DNA of 64,000 nucleotides from Lineus longissimus (taxonomy: Eukaryota > Nemertea > Pilidiophora > Heteronemertea > Lineidae): the NCBI RefSeq assembly GCF_910592395.1, contig NC_088310.1:2923501-2987500 (forward strand), in the 5' to 3' direction. Made by a program: the position numbers and the translations under genes. Under the pieces are notes generated by a model. The model had not been told where the DNA came from. It did not search any database and saw only the letters and a list, made by a program, of their open reading frames with translations. Positions 50,870-62,400 of the stretch are shown here, one piece after another. Within the stretch, counting starts at the first letter, position 1. Each line of letters begins with the position of its first letter.

Positions 50870-51110
50870 AGGTCTCGTAGCTTAAAAACTGTCCACCTGG
50901 CGCTGTTCAAACATCAGCACCTCTCCTGAGGTCCCAGGTCTGATTCCTGGATGATCAAGGTATACTCACTCTTTGAGAGAGGGGGCGACTCTCTTTTACA
51001 GTGAAGGTTTCCTCGACATACTTATTAAACCATGACCGTCGGTCACCATCATCGTCTCCAAGAAACCCATAGATTTCAAGGTCAACCTGTCGAAGGTCAA
51101 GGTCATAGTA
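50870..51110 (+). mobile_element. probable degraded tRNA-derived SINE
   Basis: GTCTCGTAGCTTA (about 50872) resembles a tRNA 5' half with an A box. About 60 bases later CAGGTCTGATTCCTGG (50936-50951) resembles a diverged B box and T arm. No full tRNA fold remains. The following body includes CTCTTTGAGAGAG and ends in a region of AAGGTCA repeats just before the AT-rich block at 51.2 kb. The order and spacing fit an old SINE inserted on the plus strand. Confidence 0.35.
51076..51105 (+). promoter_or_regulatory. nuclear-receptor half sites including a DR0
   Basis: TCAAGGTCA occurs at 51076-51084, and AGGTCAAGGTCA, a direct repeat without spacer, at 51094-51105. These match monomer (FTZ-F1/ERR type) and DR0 (GCNF type) nuclear-receptor sites. 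They lie in the presumed SINE body, so they may simply be repeat sequence. Confidence 0.25.
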
Positions 51111-51208
51111 ACCCTAGTCACCTTTGCTTGTCCGGGCAAACTCAAGTCCTACAAGCAACATGTGACATCAAGAAAGACACAGCCAAACAAATATAAGTTG
51201 CATCAATT

Positions 51209-51214
51209 TTTATT
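51209..51214 (-). terminator. poly(A) signal AATAAA with GU-rich downstream element
   Basis: On the minus strand AATAAA is followed within 40 bases by TTGTTTGGCTGTGTCTTTC and TGTCACATGTTGCTTG, which resemble the GU/U-rich element needed for cleavage. The abrupt change from AT-rich sequence to more mixed sequence occurs at this point. Confidence 0.4.
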
Positions 51215-52892
51215 TACTGAATTATTTGTGGAAACAATGGATATACCCATTGCCTACATTACATCATACAAGCCAAGTAAGGCTCGAACAGAAAGGTCTA
51301 CACAACAACACATGTTCCATTATACATAGACTGCAGCAGAACTTATAAGGTGTCCATATATATTTCACATGACGCGATATTACCATCCTCTCTAAAATGT
51401 TACCATTTCATGCACGTTAACTGATATCAACCCACATTCTCTATAAAGCAATTATTTTTACCAAATTCCTCAACACTTTGAAGTCATTACTGACAACCGG
51501 AGAATCACCTCACACATTAACTAACAAAACTAACAAAACTGTTCACATTTCTCATATATGTACAATTGAACTGAACACATCCTCATATACAACTAATTAC
51601 AAACTATGATACAGAACATATTATTTAAGTTACTACGATTCAGTTACTAGAACTGAATTAGGGTAACCTAAATTCCAATAACATAAGAAACTTAAGTATA
51701 ACATAAGCCAATACAACTTAAGAAACAGTAACATTTACCACATCCATTAGCACACAGATTCTATTGCAAACAGTACTGGCCAAAGGTAACATTGCACCAC
51801 ACTTGAAATTAGACTGAAGCAAGTTTCCAACAAACTCTCTCAGTGTTCTTTGACTCTGTGTTCAAGACACCCCTCCAACATAAAAGTAAAGTAGTCATGC
51901 TGTAGAGTCCTAATATTAGTAGTGTCGCATGCAAAGAATGATGATACTTTTGACCAGGACTGTAGGTAGGAGTATAACAAATACGGCAAGATCATTTTTC
52001 AAAATAAATATTGGAAGCAATAGATTATAATCAAAAGATTGTATCACGGCAAGACAGTCGAAAACAGAATCGTTCATATTTGTTTTGAAGTTACTGAATA
52101 AGTCATTGTTTTCACTGACAGAAGGTGAAATGGGATTTGACATGCTATGCATGATTACCATGCTAAATCAACTGAGCTAGATGCTATTAACATACATGCA
52201 ACAATAATACCAAGTATTATTCAGTGAGTTACACAACTCTGAACAGCCAAGTCAATATCTATATCACAGAGCAATTATCTAGCCAGTTTCAAACTGTTGC
52301 AATCACAACCAGCAAAATAGCCCAATCGAAAAATTGCGAAGCCAATAAAAAAATCGCAATATCTTTACAAAGAATACACATCAGAAGTAACTGTGAATGT
52401 ATGGCCATCTCATCCCAAAGCCACCATACCTAATGGACGAATATACATTCCAACCACATAAACCAAATTAGACCCTGAAAACCGTGCATACCGTGAGTCT
52501 ATGGCATCAGATGATAAGTCCACCAACCCAACAATGAGATGGGGAAGTGACATTATCATTCGCTAATTGCACACTCTGTAGTCAGCAACCATACAAGTTG
52601 ACGAGGCACTGCGACCAGCCACCAGAGATAAGGCCACTCTCATCAAATGACCATCTGATGGTGACCGCAAACTGTCATGTTTATAATCATTGGCTATGCT
52701 GCCTTCTGAACTCAACAGCGCAATTTGTTTTCATGTTGGCCAGAATTCGGAAGTTTTTCCCAAAGGTGAATAAGTCGAATTTAAAGTAATGTAGCTGGAT
52801 ATAACATTGCTGTTTTGCTGCAAAAGTCAAATATCAAATTGCTCTTGTCATCCATAACAGTCACTTTCACTGTCGAATATGTATGGCAGTGA

Positions 52893-53030
52893 TCAACCAT
52901 TTTCATTGTTTGAGCGTGAATTTGAACACACCACAAGATTTGAACACATCACATGATGTTGATCAGTCACTTGAACACATCGATTGATGATGATCAACCA
53001 CTTTTACGGTGAATTTGATGATAATTCAAA
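52893..53030 (-). repeat. degenerate TTGAACACA / GATGATCA local repeat
   Basis: TTGAACACA occurs at about 52922, 52940 and 52971, interspersed with GATCAACCA, GTTGATCAGTCACT and GATGATCAACCACTTT. The units are imperfect and of uneven length. They lie in the presumed 3' UTR, where the mRNA strand would read TGTGTTCAA. Confidence 0.5.
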
Positions 53031-53568
53031 CTTTTATTCATGGCCTTACATATGGGTCAACAATTACACATAAATCAGCTCAATTCAGAACAGCCTATGC
53101 CAAAATGAAAGCTAAGAGTGTCTGCAATCTTACATCCAGAAAAATAAAATTACTCAGTCCAGGCTGAAGCGATGTCAGCACACTCGACAAGATACACTTT
53201 TGACACTTTGTAATAAACAGAGGCATTTTCACACACTGAGTGTAATCAGGCATGAAACGTGGAAATGGCCGATAGTCGAGAACGCATGACAAAGATGAGA
53301 TGAGAAATGTGATGCGATGAGTGACGCACAGAATGTGTCAGTATCTCAACATTGCCATTAAACGAAATACCGTTTTCTCGTCCATTGGTTGAAAGAAGCG
53401 ATTTACATGTCATACTAACCATTAAATGCATTATAGAATATTTGAAAATATACAGGAAATATACACCAAACAACATTTGTCCATTAAAAGTGTATTCAAC
53501 TTATTCATACGGAACTTCATACAGTTGCTGTTCATGTACACATGTATTTCCAAAATAGCTACACTTTA

Positions 53569-53840
53569 GATTTACAGTGTAAATCCAGTATTTGTCAGTT
53601 TACACTGTAAATTAACACTTAAGATTCACAATTACAATGTAAATCAGCACTTATATATTTACCAAGTGCTTCTCCATGTGTTAATACATGTACACCGCAA
53701 ACCAACACTTTTGTTGAGTGTTTATCCATTTACTGTGTAAACCATCACTTTGAATGAGTAAATCCACTGTTTAGTCAAAATGTAAACCATTGGTTGCATG
53801 TTAATTTACAAGTTGAAAATCTTCATTTACAATGTAAATT
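53569..53840 (-). repeat. cluster of palindromic TTTACA-N-TGTAAA units
   Basis: About seven diverged units of roughly 35-50 bases share the pattern TTTACAnTGTAAAyCArCACTT. Clear cases are TTTACAGTGTAAATCCAG (53570), TTTACACTGTAAATTAACAC (53599), TTACAATGTAAATCAGCACT (53632), TTTACTGTGTAAACCATCAC (53729) and TTTACAATGTAAATTCC (53825). The palindromic core can form short hairpins or pair between units in RNA from either strand. The cluster falls in the presumed 3' UTR. It resembles UGUAAAU-type protein-binding elements but does not match the full Pumilio site UGUANAUA. Confidence 0.6.
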
Positions 53841-56318
53841 CCATGAATCTTCAATTATACTGCAGCACATGCACAACTTCATATTCTACTGAAGACAACA
53901 ATGATCACATCATTAAGTGAGGAACCACTAAAAGCACGAAAATAACAGATACACCTCCTTTGTACAAAGATATGCCATACAATTAAGCATATTAAGAGAT
54001 CAGCTTTAAGCTTAGTTCAATATTTCTACACATAATACATTGTCTACACTCATGTTCATCAATCACTGTGACCTAGAATATACAATATACACCAGTGTTG
54101 TCAAGCATAAACCGGTATCATCTTTTTCTTATGGGTCAGAGAGGGTCCAAACTTATCACTGGCTATGTTCACAACATTTAACACTTTAAGAAAAATCTCT
54201 CGGATTGCATGCACTCCAAGGGGTTAATATGGTGCCCCAAGCTAGTTATTTTGCAGTTTTCAGATTTCGGGTTTCCTTTTCGCCCAATGCAATAATCGAC
54301 AAGCACATTTAAAGCATTTTCTATCACGAAAACTTATGCATTTTAATTGCAAGCTACACAACAGGCATTGTTCTACTACACATCAAGTCAAGACCGGAGG
54401 AAAAATCCATTAAGGTTACCAATGGGATGCGGATAGTTATCACAACGAAACTGCTGTGAACCGAGATGGCATCTCACCGACCCTTACCAGGCGTAATTGG
54501 CATGACAGTGCGAAACGATATCATGAAATTTGCACAGCGTTTTCTAAAGTGCCGTGCGTGGATGTGAACTAGCTTATTAACATGTTGTCAATGGCATCAT
54601 TCCACAATTATTCATTCTCCAGTGACACTGGCAATGTTCGCTTGCCGATAATAGGTCAGACGGATTTTATCAGCCGAGTACACCTTCTTGGGAAATTTGG
54701 CTGCGACGTTTATCGGGTGTGTTCATCGTAATGATGAGGCATTCAGGCCTCTCTATTATTCTTTTCTCGCATAAATGAATTGATGAGCATACGACTAAAG
54801 AATTTCGCAACACGGTATCCAAAGTTTGGCAGCCAACAATGCATGAATGAGTACTGCATGGGAAATCGGCAAGGTGCCAAAGTGACCTTCTGGATTTCAC
54901 TACACCAGGCCAAAGTTGTCCCTTGGCTGAGTTGGCAGTAGTGTAACCTCCCTTAGCAGTCGCCTTTGTAAGCAGGATACACTGTAATAAAGGCAGTGAT
55001 TTTGGTGCCAAATGGGTAGTAGTGAGCTGTGCAGAATCAAGGCAACATCATACAAGAAGCCCCCAGAGACTATCATGGCCAAAGTGAATTAATAACACAT
55101 AGTGGGGATGCTGCAAGTGCCAAGAGGTGGAGTTTTTTTCTCATTAAATTACCCTTTAATTAGGCCCGTCTTATTGTAGGCTGGCAGAGCGCAAACAGAA
55201 GTGTCAGCGATGATTGATAATTTCCATCCTCCACTCGGAGGAGAGGGGAAATTCTCGACGCTATGAGAGCGAGGCAGGAAAGCTCAAGTATGCGTGAAGA
55301 GACGAGAAAGGAAGCGAGTCAATCAATTGCTGTAGACCGTAATGAGGCCCAAGGGTCTTCGGTCTCATATCTAATTGATGCTCAAGGAACCGATGCTCCC
55401 ATTGCTGCCGTAAATCGCGACGGGGGACCTGTGTTATTTCACGGGCAACAGCGCATATCATTAGTATGAGCACCCGATCGCGACGGCGGAAATATTATTG
55501 TCGTTAATAGAATGCAATGCTGTTACGGAAGTTGACGGAAGTCGACAGACGACGGTGGAGACTGTGAAAATGGCGACTGAGCGTCCTGTGCGCTGTTTGA
55601 TATTGTTAACGTAAAACGTGTTTGTTATTGATGAAAATATTGAATAGAAAGCACGATAATTTGCAGCTACTCAAATTAGGCCATTACAAGTTGAATCAAT
55701 GTCACATTAGAGTTGTGTAAGAGTGATTGGAGAATAACAAATGAACGTGTTAATAAATAATGATGGGTTCTTTTCAACCGAAAATAAAAGTTGTTTAATG
55801 TTGATTTATTCACTTTACTGAAATCTTTGGCTTGTTAAGTGCTTGACTCCAATTTGAGAAGTGGTGTTTTAGTGATGACAATGGATTATAGTTGTAATTT
55901 CATGATTTGTGTTCATGAATCTAAAGGACATTGATGGTCATTGTGATTGTCCTTCAAACATGCCCAATGTTCGTTTCTGCACTGGTAACTGATGAGTAAC
56001 AATATCTCTCTCTTTCACTCTGTAATGTCATTAAACCTGGGCAACTATACTATAAAAGAAGTGCACATATTGTCTCTCACATGCACTCCTTCAGGAGTGC
56101 AGGTACTTACTTTTTGTATGTGTGCAGTGTACTGCTGCTTACAGGAAGGTTCTCTGAGTTCATCAGGTAATGCATTATTGCACTCTATGATAGAAGGCTT
56201 CTTAGAGTAGGATCGGGCCCAGCTTTAACAACAGCCAATATCTTCCAAGCACACTCCTCTGGCCCTCCCCAGGAGCCCATCTTGACCTCTCACTCAGCCC
56301 TCACGCACCCAGCAGTGT

Positions 56319-56403
56319 CTATTGGATAGCACATCTCTCCTTCTCTGGCTTGACCAAGTTACCCTGATTCACTCTCCTCTCCAACTCTTCATCATCCTCA
56401 ATC
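56319..56403 (-). CDS. terminal coding exon with C-terminal CaaX box, protein unidentified
   Basis: On the minus strand a strong acceptor (T-rich tract TTTTTTTGTATTTTTCAG) ends at 56404 and is followed by a frame of 27 codons closed by TAG at 56319-56321. The other two frames stop early. The peptide begins IEDDEELERR, an acidic then basic segment, and ends KPEKERCAIQ. The last four residues, Cys-Ala-Ile-Gln, fit a CaaX box; Gln at the end favours farnesylation, which would anchor the protein to membranes, and the preceding Lys/Arg residues could assist. The exon starts with one base completing a split codon. Upstream exons were not found up to 64 kb, so the last intron is at least 7.6 kb if the call is right. 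Acidic tails with CaaX boxes occur in several families (DnaJA and NAP1-like proteins, for example), but this sequence is not recognisably either. A chance 27-codon opening is the main alternative. Confidence 0.45.
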
Positions 56404-59400
56404 CTGAAAAATACAAAAAAATTGGCACATAAGAACTCGAACATCACAGGAAAATGTCCGCATTAGAAAAGTTACACAAAAGACTTGTCGCATTGAGAGT
56501 GTCCTGAAACAAAATTGTAGAAGGACGATGACTTCTTTCTGTTCGACCAACACTGCATCTTTAACAATTTCTTACAAGTATAACAACATGAACAGCTTGT
56601 CCGTTTTCTGAAAATGCAATTGCTAACAAGAAATTGCGAGAAAATATCGGGCAAGAGCATGACATAAAACGAAAAGCTCAATACACTGAAAAAATAGTAC
56701 TGACATCTTTTCGATTTGGTGATGCTGAGAAATTTTTCAGCACTCTTTTAAAACGGTAGAGCATTGGAAATTTGATGTTACACCAATGCCGAGTTTTGAG
56801 GAGAAAATCGTACATCACTTTTTGCATCTGGTTGATGTTTTGGACATCCGATGCACTACTTTGGAAAGAAAACACTCACAGGCTAAAAGGGATGACAAGC
56901 TAGACAGTTGAGCAACTTGCATTAGGGAGTTCTTTGCAAACCATCAAACATATGTTGGACATGTTGGAAACATGAACCAACTACAGGAACATGGAAGATG
57001 TATCATGTTCACCCTTTCTTCTTTTAAGAATGTAGAATATAACAGCATTCTTCCTTGTCTTAACTGAAATAGTTTTATAATCATATGGGGATATTCCATA
57101 TGGGAGGTATTGAGTCCATCTTGGCACACATTTGTATTTGTGTCCTTCAGAGGGATGTCTTACTCTGAATGGGCTCTACCTTTCTAGTGACATCCCTCTC
57201 TCAGATAACCCCCACCGCACTGCTTTATTCTCTCAAGGATTTTCCAAACCAAGAATTTATTATGAAAATTTCCCAGTAGAAAAACATTTTTAAAACCTGC
57301 CGCTGCAGAACATGCAGAAAAGGAAGATTTTGAAAAAGTGCCCTGACAGCGACAGCCATCTCACGAACAGGGATTAATTCGCGTCACTCATAGCAACTCA
57401 CATCCCCGACATCATTTTTTCCATTTAAATCCACGCAACAATAGGAAACAAGTGTAATCACTTTGTAATCCCTTCTTAACAATAGAAACAAACTGTTTAT
57501 AAGCAAACCCATTTTTTTCAACAATGAAAATAACTATAATGTACTAAGGCGAAATAAATCCTCATAAACCGCGTGACCTTGAGAAATATTTCGAAATATT
57601 GCTATGGCCACCATCGACGATAATTTCAACTTCTCCCACGAAAATGCAATCGGGACATTTCAACGGGTTTAATTAGCATCCTTGAGTGAAATCCCACAAA
57701 GATCGCAAAAAATCTCTTTCACGGTTAGCTCGCAAAAATTTACATCCCCTTCTTTGCAAAAAGTATCAACCTTGAGGTAGCATTTCCCAAATTACTTCAG
57801 TCCCATTAAAATATTACTTTAATCCCTACAGCAAGTGTTTTGGCCTTCATTTCCAACCTGTTCATTTAGTACAGACAAGGCCCTAAAAAGGCCCCTCTCT
57901 ACATTTTAGCCTTTGCACCAAACAGGATTCCTTTTTTTATCCTTTTTCATGTTCAAATCAGGCTAACTATTTACTCAAGTACCCACGCCACTCAGAACCT
58001 AGTTAATTCAGAAAAAAATCACAAGGCACAACAACTATGAATTCTTGAATGTACTTGGAAATGTCAATGAAATCATCAGACAGAACTCCACAAAACATGA
58101 CAAAATTTTATGAATTGAATATCAAAAGCTAATTGAGCAAAGATTTTTAGTACTTCAACTACAAAACTCATTTATCAACTCGACAGTCAAGCAGGACCGA
58201 GACATTTTCACTAGAGTAGAACCGACTGAACCAAGAAATTTCGAGTTTCCTGTCTGCATGTGTGAGATACCGTCATTTGCCCCCCAAATCGAGGAGTTTT
58301 CACTTTGCACAATTTTAACGAGGGGTGTTCCAATAATGCACACATGGTCAGTTACGACATCCTGTGTTGAATACAAGAACTCACAAGTTTATAAACATGA
58401 CTGAGAAAACTCGCAGGAAAATTACAATTATCATCATCTGGTTGAAAGGAGTGACACAGAGGGCATTTTTCGGGCACTGAAAATGAAATTTCTGTGATAA
58501 ATGTTATTATCACTTTACAACTGAGTGGATACATTCTTCTTGCAAAATGCAGGAGTCTGACCCCGACAAGTACCGAAGTTTGCCAGCGTCGCTTTGATCA
58601 TTGGACGCTACCGTCTCTAACATCTTAGAGACCAAAGACCCATGTGACACTTGGCTGAGTTACAAAGCAAGAGAGCAGAATATAGATGTGTGGCTCACAA
58701 TGATATCGCACATTCGAGAGGTTAAACACGATATTGTATATTAAACAAGGTAATGTGTTTTGGTGACAATCGCCAGTTCTACTCAGCTAAACATGTAGCA
58801 TTGTCCATTGTCTCGTGTCCAGTTCAGTATGAAATATGTCTCGGAGGGGGCAAACAAATGAGTAAAGACCCAACCGTTTGTAACAAGTGATCATGAATAA
58901 CAAACAAATCGATACCCACCCATCGACCCCGAACCAATTAGGAGATCTAAACACGAAAGGATCAACAGACAATGGGCGCATCTTTAAAACATACATGATT
59001 TACATAAAGGATAGACGAGGAACCGCCCTCTGGCTATCGGAGTAGCTATCTTTGATGTCCACTTGTAGGGTGAGTGAGAACAATACGATTCCCCGACCAT
59101 CTTACACACACCTATTTATAATTCTATCTCCTCCATCAGGCGAAACTCTCCCCGCTTTATTTGCCCAATTTGGCGTGGGCAATCTCAAAGAGTGTTTAGG
59201 TCGGAAGATTCGCCCACAGCAAGATATCGACAGGGGGGCTCATGATACTATTTCAGTATGGATGGCTCAATTTTGGTCCGCCTGGAGGTGTACTTGGCAC
59301 CTGACGTTCTGACTTGAACCTCATTATGGACGGCGAATCACTGCGGCTTGTTGGAAAACTGGCATGTTGTGTGGCCAAATCTGTTCAAAATACGCAAAAA

Positions 59401-62400
59401 AATCTTATGGTAATGAACGGGAAAGCTTTATGGTGATGATAATATCCAAGTATAAAAGAGACGTCCGATAGGCATACAATTTTAATAAGGGTGAAGTGAG
59501 TGCGGTTAAGATCGCACCGAGAGCGTGAATATCAATGAATGGAGACGTACTCAGACAGGAGACACTTGATATATTCAAATACCTAAAGTAGTAACAAGTG
59601 CAGGACGATATCTCTAGGATTTCCATTTGAAAACTCTGACCCAATAAGGAGCAGTATGGCCTGGCCAAACAAGTTTTTCAATTTTGGGTTGGAGAAATTG
59701 AGAGAAGAGATTTTGTAGAGTCCTGGACAACAGCAGTCTGAGTATCAAAAGCTTGTTGCCAATGCTCCTTCAGTCATTTCTTGGTTGTAACTATCTTTGA
59801 CTATTGTATAAACTCAGCAAAATTAACATCTTGGCAAAAAATTCTAGTTTACAGTGGTCTTCCTGTCATCAGTCCCATAATCCCCACCCTGGCCAGTCCA
59901 TTAGTGTTCTACTGAAGAGAAAGCTGTTAGATTCTGGGGGGATTAGTGAGGCCAGACATTGGCAGTCAACTGGTCAGGCCCTAATAGAGATGGCAAGTAT
60001 CTCTTGCTTCCTGCTCGCTGCCAATGGTGGCAGAGACACACCGATCAGAATCACCAAATACATCATCCACATTAACCCCACACTATTTTCAGGTAAACGT
60101 CTAGGCACCGAGAAATTTACTCCAATATCCAAGATAGCTGCCGAATTGGGAGTCCTTGACGGACAACATCAGCCAGACCTTGAACCTAAATATAACAGGG
60201 CACCAAAAGCCGACCGTTTTGATACAATATCTCACCCTAATCCCAACTTCACCCTTTTTGCTCCTGCAAATTGCCAATCGGAATCGTGATACTGCCTGAG
60301 GCACCCCCAGCACCGGTCTAGCGGAATTAATCACAATTTCTTTATCTCCTCCTAATATTTTTCATGTGGAGGGGTCGCCGCATCCCTTTTAAAATTGCAG
60401 AATGACGTGGCAACATCAAAGCCCTCGGCCAAAAAGACCTGCGTTGGTGAAGAGCGATGAATTTCGATCATAATTTGCGTTTTGTTCAACGGGTTAATCA
60501 AAAGACGCACAATGACAAGTCATTATGCGTTTGGTCCATATGCCCCGGATTAGCGGCAATTGCTGGGGATTATAAGGTATTACTTGATGAATAAATCACA
60601 CAACCGTGGCGATGGTCTGGGTGTCATCAATGCTAGGTGACACTCATAGTTCATCAGTAGAGATGGGTTGACAAAGGGATGACATTTTTCACTTCATATC
60701 TTTTCTTTTTGTAAAATTTGAAGTATCAGTTATTGCTGCTCAGTACAACTGGCAGTGTGCATCACTCTATGTGGTCAAAACAGTTCATACACTTTCTGAG
60801 CACACTGAGAAGAGGGGGCCTACATGTGTCGGTAATTTTTATGACGATTTCTCAAATTTCAAGGTCGATTTAAAATTTTCCATACTAAGGGGGATTCGCA
60901 CCAGCTCCATCACTCCCTGGACTTGAGCCTGTTTTGGGATGAGTTCCCTTAAACTTTAATAATGTCCTTCACTGCTCCCTGGTGAATTAGTCTGTTGGTA
61001 GCATTAGAACTTCTGACAACGATACCCGGCAATTAAAATGAAGTTTAATCGATACTTTAATGAATGCCTTCAAATATCGTCTGTTTTAGGATTAAACATT
61101 TAATGAGTGTTTTCACTTTAAAGTGGCAGGCTGCACCTGTGTAATGGCCTGTTGATGGAGGGGGACCAGTCATGTTGTCAGCCTCAGCGAGAACAGTCAT
61201 GCATATTGGTCTTAGGGGGCTGTTCAATTGGTCACCCGGGGTTTTAGAAGTCCGCGTCTCAGCCCGGAGGGAGTAACCGAAGTTTGGGTGAAAATTTATG
61301 CCACATTATTTACTTAAGCTTGCCCGTGTGGGAGTTAAACTTTGCTGATACTATTCTCTGAGGGTGGATTAATTTTGGTTATGAAATTTACCACGTTTAT
61401 TTGGTACACTGTGGCGGTCCCGGGACAATACTTAAGTGTCCATCTCAATTCCAACCAAGTAATTTCAATGTTTTCTTGTGAAAAATGATTCGAAACTTGA
61501 CTATTTTTTGCTTTTTGGAAAAATGCCTTCAGATTAGCAGTATATAAGTGTGATTCCAGCAACTATCAGTGGATGTGACTCTCAACACTACTTTCAGGCC
61601 ACTGAAAAGATGTATTTTAAAATAGTTCAACCACTCATGCCCCCACCCCAAGTCCTCCACTGGGTGAGGACAACCAGTCTTCATTCCTGTTCAACTTCAA
61701 GCAACCCATGGCAAACTCAATTTAGAATCATCCTCAGAATGAGAATGAAAATGGAACGCTGCTATGAACCCTGAGGGCGTACTTGTTTTGAGTAGGATTC
61801 CAAACTCCATGGCCAGAGGCAATGAGACGAAATGAAATACACCAATTGAAAGGGACAATTTGTCAAAATGAAATGTTTGATTGTTAGGCATTTATTGCGG
61901 AATTCCTGAGCCACTGGAATTGCTTATAAATTGATTTTATTGTTTTGCAAGAAATCATAATATCATTTCGATATTTGATAGATTTCATGAAATACTTTTT
62001 GAACTCTCTGACGAAAGGACGGAGGTATGAATTATATTGGCACTGACATGCACAAATGCAAAAAATTACAGAAATATCCAGAGAATTACGTGTTGCAACT
62101 GATGCCCTCGCCCCCAAGCATCAAATGTAACCATATTTTTGGTTGCAGCCGGGATCCCCTAAGTACACATGTAAATCCCATGAAGCATCTACTGATCTCC
62201 TTCTCGCCAAATATTGCCCAACAGCCCACAATCCAAATCTACAAACACAACACTTGAAAAGAAGATGAGAACCTCATTGGCGATGAATCTGCTACAAGCA
62301 ATACCCAAGTCAGTTTGTTTATCCCCGGGAAGTACCAAAAATCCCAGACAGTTGGATTATATACTGTAACTTTCTTCCTGAACATCGCTGCTGCATGGAA

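Larger units (their letters stand above)
51190..56318 (-). other. presumed long 3' UTR of the CaaX-exon gene
   Basis: This stretch follows the stop codon of the exon at 56319-56403 on the minus strand and ends at the AATAAA at 51209-51214. The 51.2-54.2 kb part is distinctly AT-rich compared with the sequence beyond 51.19 kb, as is usual for UTRs. Within it the open frames are short and unrecognisable. An alternative AATAAA at 55805-55810 (minus) would give a UTR of only about 0.5 kb, in which case the AT-rich block would be separate. It carries two families of degenerate local repeats, listed separately. Its continuity as one transcript is inferred. Confidence 0.3.

Noticed and set aside
56576-56607. 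Possible 32-base micro-exon on the minus strand between a TTTTCAG and a GTAAGA
   Set aside because: Very short, not in a convincing frame with the CaaX exon, and the signals are common in AT-rich sequence.
59804-60289. 161-codon plus-strand open frame, the longest in the window
   Set aside because: No domain, motif or family resemblance, no supporting splice or promoter context, and composition like the surrounding non-coding DNA.
60749-60762. TGGCAGTGTG and, at about 56174, TATTGCACT, resembling miR-34 and miR-92 starts
   Set aside because: Seed-length matches only, without a hairpin; expected by chance at this window size.
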